Shown here piece by piece: positions 1 through 8,281 of a DNA stretch of 64,000 nucleotides. The stretch lies in contig CAVGWF010000077.1 in the NCBI GenBank assembly GCA_963632825.1, positions 6,416 to 70,415 on the forward strand, in the 5' to 3' direction. The translations under genes were made by a program, and so were the position numbers. The stretch comes from F23-B02 sp963632825 (lineage in GTDB: Bacteria; Bacillota; Clostridia; Oscillospirales; Oscillospiraceae). The first letter of the stretch is position 1. Each line of letters starts with the position of its first letter. A model generated the notes under the pieces. The model was not told the DNA's origin. It did not search any database and saw nothing but the letters and a program-made list of their open reading frames with translations.

Positions 1-454
1 GATCGGCGCAGTAGAGCGTTACATCTATCAGGCCGTCGTTTGAGCCGCCGTCGTAAATGTCAATGCTTTTCCACTGTCTGACAGAGCCTTCATAGTATAT
101 GCTTTCGGTGGCAGGGCACTCGCCGAATGCGTTCATGCCTATTTTCTTGAGGCTCAGGGGCAGGGTCATGGTGGTAAGCGCCGAGCAGCCGTAAAATGCG
201 TTGTCGCCGATAGATGTAACACCGTCTTTAACAACAAGGCTTTTTACTGCACTCTCCTCCCATGCGGGCGCGGCACTGCTGTAGCTATACATGTCGCCGG
301 TTCCGGAAACGGTCAGTTCGCCTGTGCTCGAAAGCGACCATTTGAGGTTGTCGCCGCACGTGCCGTATGCGACCGCATCAGCTGCTGCCGCGGCCGGCAG
401 CAGGGTGAACACCATGAGCAGCGCCAGAGCGAGGCTTATTGTTCTCTTTCTCAT
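1..454 (-). CDS. Secreted BspA-like leucine-rich-repeat protein (N-terminal part)
   Basis: The gene runs off the left edge, so only about the first 151 residues are visible. The product opens with a classical signal peptide: basic MRKRT, a hydrophobic stretch and an alanine-rich cleavage region. It then reads into an N-terminal module with CGDNLKWSLSSTGELTVSGT and an LRR_5/BspA-type repeat (VTSIGDNAFYGCSALTTMTLP, then IGMNAFGECPA). Such proteins are exported and act at the cell surface in binding or adhesion; the ligand cannot be told. ATG at 454 is preferred over ATG at 463 because the AAGGAG box is 10 bases from the former and only 1 from the latter. Confidence 0.85.
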   Translation of the reverse strand, partial: MRKRTISLALALLMVFTLLPAAAAADAVAYGTCGDNLKWSLSSTGELTVSGTGDMYSYSSAAPAWEESAVKSLVVKDGVTSIGDNAFYGCSALTTMTLPLSLKKIGMNAFGECPATESIYYEGSVRQWKSIDIYDGGSNDGLIDVTLYCAD

Positions 455-505
455 TTTGAACATTCTCCTTTTCAGCAATTTATTTATTGTTTTTCCGTTA
501 TTTTG

Positions 506-534
506 ATCATAGCAGATATTATTTACGATTGCAA
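506..534 (-). promoter_or_regulatory. Promoter of the LRR protein gene
   Basis: On the minus strand a TTGCAA -35 box (529-534) and a TATGAT -10 box (506-511) are separated by 17 bases, about 50 bases upstream of the start codon. Confidence 0.55.
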
Positions 535-559
535 CAGGCAAAGATGCCGTTTAAAATGC

Positions 560-588
560 TTTATTAACGGTGAGGAGCATGGTATAAT
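560..588 (+). promoter_or_regulatory. Promoter of the YD-repeat lipoprotein gene
   Basis: A perfect TATAAT (583-588) lies 30 bases before the start codon. The TTTATT at 560-565, 17 bases upstream, is a weak -35 box. Confidence 0.45.
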
Positions 589-618
589 AGCCGCATATAT
601 AAAAAAGGAGAACTCAAA

Positions 619-1479
619 ATGAAAAAAGCTGCGAGCCTTATCCTCACAACATGCCTTGCGCTCATGATATGCGCCTGCGCGGACGGCAAAACAGATGAGC
701 CCGACTCAACTCCGACAATGCCTGCGGAGACGCTCGACCTCTCCATATACACAAAGGAGGAGGGCGTTCTGAGCCAGGAGGTTCGCTACAACACCGACGG
801 GCTCAGGTTCAGCACCGTTATATACGAATACGACGGCAGCGGCAGGCTCGTCAAGGAGCGCACGCTCGGTATAAACGATGCTCCCATCGGATACAAGCAG
901 TATGAGCGCGACGAAAGCGGCAATGTAACAAGCATGATAAGCTATGTAGCCGACGGTCCGGAGGAATACTCCGAGGAGTACCGCACGGTTTACGAATACA
1001 ATGAGTCGGGACTCAAAATGAAGGAGACGAGTATTGTCGGAGAAAGCGCCGTCTCAACCGCGATGTACGCCTACGAGGGGAAAAGCCTCGTAGCCGAAAA
1101 GCTGTACGAGGACAGCGAGCTCGTTGCCGACTCCTCATATGAGTACGACGAGAACGACCGTCTCATAAGCTCAACGCGCATTGACAACATTGAGGGCAGC
1201 ACGCAGGTCACAAGCTACACCTACGACGACAGGGATCGTGTTATAAGCATTTCCGTCGCCGTTGACGGCAGTATAACGGGGCGCACCGACTACACCTATG
1301 ACGATAACGGCAATGAGCTCACCCGTAAGGATTACGGCGCGGGCGGCGAGATGATAAGCTCTGTCAGGAATGAGTACGGCTATGACGAGCCGGGGAATAT
1401 AATAAAATACACCAGCACTCAGGGCGATGCCGGTCAGGTCACGGTAATTGAATACAACTGGATGTACAGCAAGGGCTGA
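619..1479 (+). CDS. Lipoprotein with YD (RHS-like) repeats
   Basis: This is a 286-residue exported lipoprotein: a basic, hydrophobic N-terminus ends in the lipobox I-C-A-C with the lipidated cysteine at residue 20. The rest is a run of degenerate tyrosine-aspartate repeats, for example YEYDGSGRLVKE, YEYDENDRLISS, YTYDDRDRVISI and YTYDDNGNELTR, at roughly 20-40 residue intervals. In RHS/YD-repeat proteins such units build a beta-sheet shell or fibre, but this protein is short and has no toxin tip, so a surface binding or structural role is more likely. AAAGGAG precedes the ATG. It stands alone between its own promoter and the next gene. Confidence 0.75.
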   Translation: MKKAASLILTTCLALMICACADGKTDEPDSTPTMPAETLDLSIYTKEEGVLSQEVRYNTDGLRFSTVIYEYDGSGRLVKERTLGINDAPIGYKQYERDESGNVTSMISYVADGPEEYSEEYRTVYEYNESGLKMKETSIVGESAVSTAMYAYEGKSLVAEKLYEDSELVADSSYEYDENDRLISSTRIDNIEGSTQVTSYTYDDRDRVISISVAVDGSITGRTDYTYDDNGNELTRKDYGAGGEMISSVRNEYGYDEPGNIIKYTSTQGDAGQVTVIEYNWMYSKG

Positions 1480-1576
1480 GGCGCGGCATAAATTCACAGT
1501 TTCTTGATATATTTAAGAAGCAATTGTGTTAGCATAAGCCATTGGAATATTATCGTTGTATCAAGGTGACATTTTG

Positions 1577-1984
1577 ATGAGGGAAAAGTTTGAGCGTTTC
1601 ATGATAGGACGCTGCGGCGTTGATCAGTTAAACCGATTTCTGTCAATATTCAGCCTCGTTGTTATGATAGCTGCCGTTATTCTGAACGGTACCCGTGCAT
1701 CGAGAATATTGTGGATAGCCGCGTTTGTTCTGATAATTATCGTATATGCCCGTATGCTTTCCAGAAATCTTTACAGGCGCAGTGTTGAAAACACCCGGTA
1801 TCTTAAATTCAAAATGAGTATGGGCAGTAAGCTTGAAATGTTGAAGGTGCGCTGGAAGCAGCGTAAGGAATACAAATTCTTTACCTGCCCCTCGTGCCAT
1901 ACGACGCTGAGAGTGCCCCGCCACAAGGGCAAGATCAGCATCGTCTGCAAAAAATGCGGTACCTCGTTCAGAGGAAAAACCTGA
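1577..1984 (+). CDS. Membrane protein with C-terminal zinc ribbon
   Basis: The 135-residue product has two membrane helices (about residues 20-37 and 42-60), a basic linker, and a zinc ribbon with cysteine pairs at 104/107 (CPSC) and 124/127 (CKKC). The tail is predicted to lie in the cytoplasm. No precise function is known to me. ATG at 1577 is chosen over the in-frame upstream start at 1556 because AAGGTGA lies just before it. The stop is one base before the start of the DUF5685 gene, so it is the first gene of a three-gene unit that ends with a J-domain protein. Confidence 0.7.
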   Translation: MREKFERFMIGRCGVDQLNRFLSIFSLVVMIAAVILNGTRASRILWIAAFVLIIIVYARMLSRNLYRRSVENTRYLKFKMSMGSKLEMLKVRWKQRKEYKFFTCPSCHTTLRVPRHKGKISIVCKKCGTSFRGKT

Positions 1985-1985
1985 T

Positions 1986-2807
1986 ATGTTCGGATATGTG
2001 ACCGCAAATCTCACCCTGCTCAGCCAGGAGCAGCGAGACAGATACAAGGCCTTTTACTGCGGACTGTGCCGAAGCCTCGGTCAGCGGCACGGTCTGTCCG
2101 CGCGCTTTACGCTGACATATGATATGACCTTCCTTGTCATGTTTCTGACCTCGCTGTACGAGCCGTATCTGCTCAGCGGTCAGGAGCCGTGTCCTGGGCA
2201 CCCGCTTTCGGAGCGGCGGTTCCTCCAGTCGGATATAAGCGACTATGCCGCTGACATGAATGTTGCGCTGGCGTATCTCAACTGCATGGACGACTGGCAT
2301 GACGAGATAAATGCGGCGGCACTGCTTTCGGCTCAGGTGCTCAGGAGTGAATATATCAGGGTGTGTGCCGCTTATCCGAGACAGTGCGGCGTTATCGGCG
2401 AGTGCATGGCACGGCTCAAAAAGATAGAGGATGAGCGCATCCTGTCGCCGGATGCGGCATCGGAGGCCTTCGGCGATCTCATGGCAGAGCTTTTCGTTAT
2501 GAAAAAGGATCACTGGGAGAGCGATCTTCGCACCTTCGGGCGTGCGCTCGGTCAGTTTGTGTATGTCATGGACGCGTGCATAGACCTCAAATCCGACAAG
2601 AGATATTACAAGTATAACCCCTTCGTTTACCTGTACGGCAGGCTCGATGAGCAGCAGCGATTCCGGGACATTCTCGAGCTTCTGCTCGCCGACTGCGTGA
2701 GGAGCTTTGACAGACTCCCGATAGTGCAGGATGCGGATATAATAAAAAATATACTGTGCAGCGGCGTTTGGGCAAAGTTTGAGCAGCACTACGCCGCCGG
2801 ACATTGA
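1986..2807 (+). CDS. DUF5685 family protein
   Basis: The 273-residue soluble protein starts MFGYVTANLTLLSQEQRDRYKAFYCGLCRSLG, the recognisable opening of the DUF5685 family found in Clostridia, whose function is unknown. The CGLC pair (about residues 24-27), a second set of cysteines/histidines (CMDDWHDE) and a helix-rich composition are visible. It sits one base after a membrane zinc-ribbon gene and runs directly into a DnaJ-like gene, a context suggesting a chaperone-linked or maturation role. That role is inference only. Confidence 0.75.
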   Translation: MFGYVTANLTLLSQEQRDRYKAFYCGLCRSLGQRHGLSARFTLTYDMTFLVMFLTSLYEPYLLSGQEPCPGHPLSERRFLQSDISDYAADMNVALAYLNCMDDWHDEINAAALLSAQVLRSEYIRVCAAYPRQCGVIGECMARLKKIEDERILSPDAASEAFGDLMAELFVMKKDHWESDLRTFGRALGQFVYVMDACIDLKSDKRYYKYNPFVYLYGRLDEQQRFRDILELLLADCVRSFDRLPIVQDADIIKNILCSGVWAKFEQHYAAGH

Positions 2808-2824
2808 GTAAGGAGCAGTACCGA

Positions 2825-3424
2825 ATGGCACGGGACCCCTATGAAGTGCTCGGCGTTTCGCGCAATGCGACCGACGAGGAAATAAAAAAGGCATACAGAG
2901 AGCTCGCAAAGAAATATCATCCAGACCGCAACCCCGGCGATGAGGAAGCGGCACGGAAAATGAACGAGATAAACGCTGCCTACGATCAGATAAAAAGCGG
3001 TGATGCCAACCGCAGTGACTACGGCGGCTTTGGAGGTTTCGGCGGCACATATGAGCAGCCGCAGGAGCGTCCCGAATGCCGTGCGGCGGTAAACTACATA
3101 CGAAACGGCAGGTATACCGAGGCGCTCACCGCGCTTTCGCAGGTGCCCCTGTCCGAGCGCGACGGGCGCTGGTACTATCTCAGTTCGATCGCAAATATGC
3201 GGCTCGGCAAGAGGATAGAGGCGATGGAGGACGCTAAGCGCGCAGTCGAGATCGACCCCGACAATCCGATGTACCGCCAGCTCCTCAACAGGCTTGAAGG
3301 CAACGGGCAGTATTATCAGCAGTACAGCGGCAATTATAACAACTCCTGCTGCGTTTGCGATGATTGCTGCACAACATATCTCTGCTGCTCATGCCTTACC
3401 CCATGGGGCGGCATGTGCTGCTGA
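2825..3424 (+). CDS. J-domain co-chaperone with TPR segment and cysteine-string tail
   Basis: The 199-residue protein has an N-terminal J domain (about 1-65) with the HPD motif at 32-34, needed to stimulate DnaK ATPase. A short GGFGGFGG linker follows, then a TPR-like region (about 90-165). The last 30 residues hold ten cysteines in pairs (CCVCDDCC, LCCSC, MCC). It lacks the zinc-finger and peptide-binding domains of true DnaJ, so it is a specialised J protein. ATG at 2825 is preceded by AAGGAG nine bases upstream; the in-frame TTG at 2804 lacks a site. It is the last gene before a strong terminator. Confidence 0.85.
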   Translation: MARDPYEVLGVSRNATDEEIKKAYRELAKKYHPDRNPGDEEAARKMNEINAAYDQIKSGDANRSDYGGFGGFGGTYEQPQERPECRAAVNYIRNGRYTEALTALSQVPLSERDGRWYYLSSIANMRLGKRIEAMEDAKRAVEIDPDNPMYRQLLNRLEGNGQYYQQYSGNYNNSCCVCDDCCTTYLCCSCLTPWGGMCC

Positions 3425-3456
3425 AAAAATCTGAGGCAACTTGCCTCAGATTTTTA
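3424..3456. terminator. Bidirectional terminator
   Basis: Perfect inverted repeat with arms AAATCTGAGGCAA and TTGCCTCAGATTT, bounded by an A run and a T run. It serves both convergent genes. Confidence 0.9.
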
Positions 3457-3464
3457 ATTCTATA

Positions 3465-4514
3465 CTATTCAAAAAGCTTTTCTATTATTTCGTCGGCATG
3501 TGCGTTTAGCGACGCAAAATCCACATGGGGGTTATAAACACTCTCGAGCTCATCATGATACCGCTTTGCGCGGGTAAGCCACTGCTGTGCTGCGGCGAGC
3601 AGCTCGCGATCGTGCTTTTTCATCAGCCTGTGCTCATGCCGCATTTGCTTTGATGCTCCCCGCGCCGCAATGTCATCGAGCCTCACTCTGCGGTAAGCTG
3701 CGGAGGCATCCGCAGCCGATGCCCTCACAAATGCGGCGGAGCACCCGGCGGCAAGAACCGCGTCAAGCCTGTCGGGACACAGCGGCGACGGGCATACCAG
3801 CACATCAACACCGAGAGAAACCGCCTGCTCAAGCACCTGCCTGAGATACGCCTGCTCAAGTCCGCAGCGGTCGTCGATGCAGTATACTCGTTTACATAAC
3901 TTTTCTATGCTCTCATTGAGCACAAGCTCGCCCCGGCAGCTTATGCATCTTATGAATCTATGCCTTACGCTGCCGGTTCTTCCGCTGAGATTCCTTCTGC
4001 CGAACTCCCTATTGGCAGCACTTTTGGCGCGAAGCCTTGTTTTTTCAAGCATTTCGGTGCTTATAAGCCCCGGTATATCCGCCGTTTCGAGACTTGCGGC
4101 GGCGGCGAGGTACGCATAGGCGACCTTATACATCTTATGATACCGCTTTGTGCAGGCTTCGATACGCGCATCATATATGCGCTCGCAAAATTCGCCTAGG
4201 TTTACATAACTCGAATTATACGCAAACTCCGACGGCTCGGCGGCGTGCGGTGCCGTAGCATCCATAAAGCCTACCCTGAGCCGTGGTATGTACACCGCGT
4301 CAAGCGATGCAGGATCGCCGGAGCACAGGATAGATTCGGTGTCATATCCCCTTTCCGCGGCGGCTGCGGCGACCTTACGCATGAAGCCCGATTTGCCCCC
4401 GCCCGGTCCGGCTTTTATCAGATACAGGTAATCGTTTTTGCCGCGGCAGAACTCATCATAAAGCGAGTAAAATCCGGTGCCTGAATTTGCACCGAGAAAG
4501 AAATCGACATTCAA
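3465..4514 (-). CDS. P-loop ATPase, PRK06851-like
   Basis: The 349-residue protein carries a Walker A loop GPGGGKS at residues 36-42, preceded by a beta strand (YLYLIKA), and later a Walker-B-like strand (VDVLVCPSPLCPD). Its length and the opening FFLGANSGTGFYSLYDEF fit a conserved clostridial ATPase family with no known substrate. It is a lone gene on the minus strand, with GAGGTGAGGC upstream of the ATG, and terminates at the shared hairpin at 3424-3456. The biochemical role is unknown. Confidence 0.7.
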   Translation of the reverse strand: MNVDFFLGANSGTGFYSLYDEFCRGKNDYLYLIKAGPGGGKSGFMRKVAAAAAERGYDTESILCSGDPASLDAVYIPRLRVGFMDATAPHAAEPSEFAYNSSYVNLGEFCERIYDARIEACTKRYHKMYKVAYAYLAAAASLETADIPGLISTEMLEKTRLRAKSAANREFGRRNLSGRTGSVRHRFIRCISCRGELVLNESIEKLCKRVYCIDDRCGLEQAYLRQVLEQAVSLGVDVLVCPSPLCPDRLDAVLAAGCSAAFVRASAADASAAYRRVRLDDIAARGASKQMRHEHRLMKKHDRELLAAAQQWLTRAKRYHDELESVYNPHVDFASLNAHADEIIEKLFE

Positions 4515-4546
4515 TTTGCCTCACCTCCGTGCATTTTATGCGGCAA

Positions 4547-4575
4547 TTGACATCGTGGTGAATAGATGATAGACT
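4547..4575 (+). promoter_or_regulatory. Promoter of the HAD hydrolase gene
   Basis: Consensus TTGACA at 4547-4552 and TAGACT at 4570-4575, with a 17-base spacer. Confidence 0.7.
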
Positions 4576-4607
4576 AAATCGTCATCTGATTTTTTTGAGG
4601 TTGTAAT

Positions 4608-5249
4608 ATGAAACAATACATTCTGTTTGACTTTGACGGTACGGTATTCGATTCGGCAGAGGGCATAACCAAATGCGTCCAGTACGCATTGGGCAAGATG
4701 GGAATAGCCGCCGAAACGAGCGAGCTTATGTGCTTTGCCGGTCCCCCTCTGGACGAGATGTTCTCCCTGCGCTACGGCATGAGCAAGACCGACGCGCACA
4801 GAGCCGTCGAGCTTTACCGCGAGCGGTACACGCCGATCGGCTGGGAGGAGTGCGCACCCTTTGCGGGAATGCATGAGCTCATGCTCCGGCTGCACGAAAA
4901 GGGTTCAAAGCTTGCGATCGCCACGAGTAAGCCCCGTCATTTTGCCGAAAGGATACTTGAAAAGTACGATATGTGCGGCTGCTTCGACCTCGTCTGCGGC
5001 TCCGAGCTTGACGGAACGCGCGGGCAGAAATGGGAGGTCATCGAGTATGCGCTGAGCAGCTTCGGCATATCCCCCGACGAGGCGATAATGGTAGGTGACC
5101 GCAAATACGATGTTATCGGTGCAAAAAAATGCGGTGTCGAATGTGTAGGTGTGCGCTTCGGCTATGCCGAGCCCGGCGAGCTTGAGGCCGAGGGCGCGGT
5201 ATATGTCGCCGAAAACGCAGACGATCTGTTTAATTACCTAATAAAATGA
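4608..5249 (+). CDS. HAD superfamily hydrolase (phosphoglycolate phosphatase-like)
   Basis: The 213-residue enzyme has the HAD signature DFDGT with nucleophile Asp8 and acid Asp10, a helical cap (about 15-85), motif II around ATSKPRH and motif IV MVGDRKYDVIGAKKCG near residue 160. This is subfamily IA, which includes Gph and PpaX: metal-dependent phosphatases acting on small phosphoesters or pyrophosphate in the cytoplasm. The exact substrate cannot be read from the sequence. It is transcribed alone from a good promoter and ends at a strong terminator. Confidence 0.85.
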   Translation: MKQYILFDFDGTVFDSAEGITKCVQYALGKMGIAAETSELMCFAGPPLDEMFSLRYGMSKTDAHRAVELYRERYTPIGWEECAPFAGMHELMLRLHEKGSKLAIATSKPRHFAERILEKYDMCGCFDLVCGSELDGTRGQKWEVIEYALSSFGISPDEAIMVGDRKYDVIGAKKCGVECVGVRFGYAEPGELEAEGAVYVAENADDLFNYLIK

Positions 5250-5252
5250 AAT

Positions 5253-5293
5253 ACGACCGGCAGCTAAGCTCTGCCGGTCGTTTATTCTTTTTA
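5253..5293 (+). terminator. Terminator after the HAD gene
   Basis: An 11-bp perfect stem, ACGACCGGCAG with CTGCCGGTCGT, followed by a T-rich tract. It may also stop the convergent SLOG gene. Confidence 0.85.
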
Positions 5294-5791
5294 CTCTATC
5301 GGAAGCTGTATGACCTCGATATCCTTTTTAGCCGCATACCTTAGTGTGTTCAATGTGCCGCCGCTCATGCCGTCGTAGCAGGCAATGAGCACATCTGAGT
5401 TATCCACCATGAAGCGGTTTCGATTGAACATGCACGACGGAGTGTACTGCTTTGACAAAACCGTTATCTCGTCGCAGCTTTGCAGTATCCGCTCGTACCG
5501 GCGCCGATCCTGTATGCGCCACGCATCGGCCTGTCCGTGGTAGGGCACCGCCGCCTGAAGCGTTACATCGCTGTGCATATTTTTAAGCTTAAGCACCGTT
5601 TCGGCGCAGTATGTGTCACAGCCGAGCGCCATTCCGCATATGAAATGCGTTATTCCCGAATCATAAACCGCACTGATAACGGCGAACAGACGCTGCTTAA
5701 ATTCAACGCACCTCGGATCCGATTCGTCGTATCCCCAGGGAAGCTTTGCCGGTCTGTGTCCGGTGAAGCAGCAGCTTTTTACGCGTTCCAT
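5291..5791 (-). CDS. SLOG family protein (DUF1273/YpsA-like)
   Basis: The 166-residue protein begins with CCFTGHRPAKLPWG and continues with a Rossmann-like fold containing FICGMALGCDTYCAE and a C-terminal GGTLNTLRYA, all typical of the YpsA/DUF1273 branch of the SLOG superfamily. SLOG proteins bind nucleotides or nucleotide-derived signals. YpsA of Bacillus influences cell division, but the ligand here is unknown. ATG at 5791 is preferred (GAGGGTG nine bases upstream) over the GTG at 5794. Confidence 0.8.
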   Translation of the reverse strand: MERVKSCCFTGHRPAKLPWGYDESDPRCVEFKQRLFAVISAVYDSGITHFICGMALGCDTYCAETVLKLKNMHSDVTLQAAVPYHGQADAWRIQDRRRYERILQSCDEITVLSKQYTPSCMFNRNRFMVDNSDVLIACYDGMSGGTLNTLRYAAKKDIEVIQLPIE

Positions 5792-5845
5792 CACGCATCA
5801 CCCTCTGCCATTATACGGCGCCTCGGCTAAAATGTCAAAAGGCTA

Positions 5846-5873
5846 TTGACATTCTTTCCTGCATGGCTATAAT
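5846..5873 (+). promoter_or_regulatory. Promoter of the riboswitch-ribU unit
   Basis: TTGACA at 5846-5851 and TATAAT at 5868-5873, a 16-base spacer: both boxes match consensus. The leader between here and the aptamer contains an inverted repeat TAAGCATAA/TTATGCTTA (about 5880-5929). Confidence 0.8.
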
Positions 5874-5941
5874 GTAGGCATAAGCATAATGGAATGCCGG
5901 CGTATTTCGGATGCTCCCCTTATGCTTAACCGAATAGCTGA

Positions 5942-6052
5942 ATATCTTCAGGGCAGGGAGTGTTTCCCGACCGGCGGTAAAGTCCGCGAGCCGATTGGCA
6001 TGAACCGGTGTGATTCCGGTACCGACAGTATAGTCTGGATGAAAGAAGATGG
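5942..6052 (+). ncRNA. FMN riboswitch aptamer (RFN element)
   Basis: The conserved RFN core is clear: TCTTCAGGGCAGGG at the 5' end, GACCGGCGGTAAAGTCCGCGAGC in the middle, then CCGGTGTGATTCCGGTACCGACAGTATAGTCTGGATG and the closing GAAGA. P1 pairs ATCTTC (5944-5949) with GAAGAT (6045-6050). The aptamer binds flavin mononucleotide and switches the downstream riboflavin transporter gene off when flavin is plentiful. Confidence 0.95.
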
Positions 6053-6069
6053 GCGTATGATTTTTTGCG

Positions 6070-6103
6070 TCACCTGAGAGATATTTCTTTCGGGTGATTT
6101 TTT
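6070..6103 (+). terminator. Riboswitch expression-platform terminator
   Basis: A stem of TCACCTGA with TCGGGTGA (one mismatch) is followed by six T residues and lies between the FMN aptamer and the ribU ribosome binding site. It is the likely FMN-dependent attenuator. Confidence 0.75.
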
Positions 6104-6121
6104 CTTTCGGAGGTAAAAAAC

Positions 6122-6874
6122 ATGAAAAACCTTATCCCGCAGATAGGTGAAAACCTTTCGTTCGTGCTCGAATGCCTCGGCATATTTGCCGGACTGTTCG
6201 TGCTCGCACTGCTGTTCGAGCGCCTCGTCATGAAAAACCGCAAAAAGCTCGGGAGCACGCATTTTCTCTCGTACACCGCCATATTCTCGGCAATGGCAGG
6301 CCTCCTCATGTTCATTGAAATCCCGCTGTTCTTCGCACCGAGCTTTTACGAGATCGACCTCAGCGAGATCCCCATCATGATCTGCACATTTTATCTCGGA
6401 CCGGTCGCGGGCGTTGTCGCGGAGCTTCTGAAAATACTCGTAAAGCTCGTATTCAAGGGCACGACGACCGCTTTCGTCGGCGATTTTGCAAACTTCGTCG
6501 TCGGCTGCTCGTTCGTGCTGCCTGCCTCGTGCATCTATCATGCAAACAAGAGCAAGAAGGGCGCACTCATCGGAATGGCAGCCGGCACTCTCGTTATGAC
6601 CGTGTTCGGCAGCCTGTTTAACGCCGTTTACCTGCTGCCCACATTTGCCGAGCTCTTCGGCATGCCGCTGGAGGCCATTATTGCAATGGGCAGTGATATA
6701 AACTCCGCAATAAACAGCGTCTCAACGCTCGTGCTGTTCTGCGTTGTTCCGTTTAACCTGCTCAAGGGCATTATCGTGACTGCGCTCACCATGCTGCTTT
6801 ACAAGCGCATCTCTCCCCTGCTGCACAAGGGAGACCGCAGGCTCGTTGAGAAAAAGGCTAAAAAGGATCTCTGA
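6122..6874 (+). CDS. ribU: Riboflavin ECF transporter S component
   Basis: This 250-residue integral membrane protein has six or more helices. The S-component region begins at about residue 45 with LSYTAIFSAMAGLLMFIEIPL and includes the typical DLSEIPIMICTFYLGPVAG and a KGTTTAFVGDFANF loop. It is the substrate-binding subunit of an energy-coupling-factor importer and needs the shared EcfA/A'/T module, encoded elsewhere. The first 35 residues add an extra N-terminal helix. Riboflavin specificity follows from the FMN riboswitch in its leader. GGAGGT precedes the ATG. The 3' end overlaps the convergent flippase gene by 17 bases. Confidence 0.9.
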   Translation: MKNLIPQIGENLSFVLECLGIFAGLFVLALLFERLVMKNRKKLGSTHFLSYTAIFSAMAGLLMFIEIPLFFAPSFYEIDLSEIPIMICTFYLGPVAGVVAELLKILVKLVFKGTTTAFVGDFANFVVGCSFVLPASCIYHANKSKKGALIGMAAGTLVMTVFGSLFNAVYLLPTFAELFGMPLEAIIAMGSDINSAINSVSTLVLFCVVPFNLLKGIIVTALTMLLYKRISPLLHKGDRRLVEKKAKKDL

Positions 6875-8180
6875 GCCGGACTATCCTCAGCAGCCGCTTC
6901 ATGCTCAGGGCAAAGTTCAGACATTCGTTAAAGTAGATAATGCAGATATACCCCGTAAGCGCATATGCCGGAAGCAGCCTCCATACGAGCAGCACTCCGA
7001 GCAGCGCATCGAGGATGTTTATCCCCATGTTCCAGAGCTGCTGACCGAGTCCCTTGAGGCAGCCGTCGCACAGCATATCCGTGTACATTATCGGGATAAG
7101 CGGTGCAAGCAGTCTTAAAAAGTGACCGGCATCCGGCGATGAGTATATCAGGATGCCCAAACGCTCGGCAAAAATGAATATCACAAGGGCGACGGCGAGA
7201 GAATAGCCGGCGCCCTTTTTCAGAAGGCTCTTAACGGTTTTGGCTATCTCCTCGTGTCTGCCCTGCACCTGAGCCTCGGTGAGCTCGGGTATTATGAGCT
7301 CGGCGAGCGCTATAAGAAAGCACGCAGGAAACGATATTATCGGCATTACCATGCCCTGTATCGTTCCGTAGCCGGACAGCGCCCTGTCCGCCGAAAAGCC
7401 CGCCGATCGGAGTCCGCGCGGCACCAGCAGATGCTCAAGCGTTGAAAGCGCAGAGCGCGCATACGCCGAAAACGCAAGCGGGAGCGCTATCCTGAGCATA
7501 CGTGACGTAAGCCCCAACGGAGGACGACCCACGGTCGAGTGCCGCCCGCGGTCCGTCAGATAGAACAGGAGCATTGCCGCAAGCGATATCGCATCGCCGC
7601 ACACCGTTCCGAGCATGACTGCCGAGCAGTTTTTCTCAATATCTCCCGCGGGTGAGTGCTCCAAAAACACCGCAACGAGAGCGATGGTGACTATCTGCTC
7701 GAAAAAATGCACGAGCGTCGGCTTCCACACCCTGCCGCAGGCGGTGAAATACCCCGATATCGCCGAGCATACAGATACCATCGGCATGGCGTAAGCCATT
7801 ATCCGCAGGGCTCTTACGGTGCGTGCGTCGCCTATCCACAGAAAGCCTATCATCTCCGCGCAGCAGCTCAGCAGCAGAAACGCCGCCGTTCCGAACAGAA
7901 GGCTGTATATAAAGCAGCGCCTCATCGCGCCGCTTATGCCCCAGCCGCGCTCGCATCCGATCTCCTCCGACACGAGCCGGGTTGCCGCAAATCTCACCCC
8001 CGACACGGCAAAGGTAGTGCACAGAAACGACACCGAGATGACGAGCTGGTAAAGCCCTATGCCCGCCGAGCCTATGCGTCCGGCAAGCCATACCTGAAAC
8101 GCCATTGAGATAAGGCTCATAAGCAGCGAGGAGCCCGTCAGAAGCGCGGTATTCAATATCAATCGTTTTCTTCTTATCAT
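6858..8180 (-). CDS. Polysaccharide/lipid flippase, SpoVB-MATE (MOP) family
   Basis: A 440-residue protein made almost entirely of membrane helices (about 12-14). It opens with RKRLILNTALLTGSSLLMSLISMAFQ and carries the YQLVISVSFLCTTFAVSGVRFAATRLVSEE region typical of SpoVB-like members of the MOP exporter superfamily. These flip lipid-linked sugars or peptidoglycan precursors. SpoVB acts in spore cortex formation, but related copies are also used in vegetative cells, so the lipid cargo is uncertain. It is a single gene. Confidence 0.8.
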   Translation of the reverse strand: MIRRKRLILNTALLTGSSLLMSLISMAFQVWLAGRIGSAGIGLYQLVISVSFLCTTFAVSGVRFAATRLVSEEIGCERGWGISGAMRRCFIYSLLFGTAAFLLLSCCAEMIGFLWIGDARTVRALRIMAYAMPMVSVCSAISGYFTACGRVWKPTLVHFFEQIVTIALVAVFLEHSPAGDIEKNCSAVMLGTVCGDAISLAAMLLFYLTDRGRHSTVGRPPLGLTSRMLRIALPLAFSAYARSALSTLEHLLVPRGLRSAGFSADRALSGYGTIQGMVMPIISFPACFLIALAELIIPELTEAQVQGRHEEIAKTVKSLLKKGAGYSLAVALVIFIFAERLGILIYSSPDAGHFLRLLAPLIPIMYTDMLCDGCLKGLGQQLWNMGINILDALLGVLLVWRLLPAYALTGYICIIYFNECLNFALSMKRLLRIVRLRDPF

Positions 8181-8216
8181 ACTAAAAATGTATGCTCAAC
8201 CAACAAAATATATATG

Positions 8217-8245
8217 TTGAATTTTTCACAAAGTCGGAGTATAAT
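8217..8245 (+). promoter_or_regulatory. Promoter of the cytidylate-kinase-like gene
   Basis: TTGAAT at 8217-8222 and TATAAT at 8240-8245 with a 17-base spacer. Confidence 0.75.
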
Positions 8246-8281
8246 GCGAGTATAAAAAGAAATTGAATTGGAGGGGTCATT

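Noticed and set aside
1968..3050. A 360-codon minus-strand frame opposite the DUF5685 and J-domain genes
   Set aside because: It lies antisense to two convincing genes, has biased composition and no start signal.
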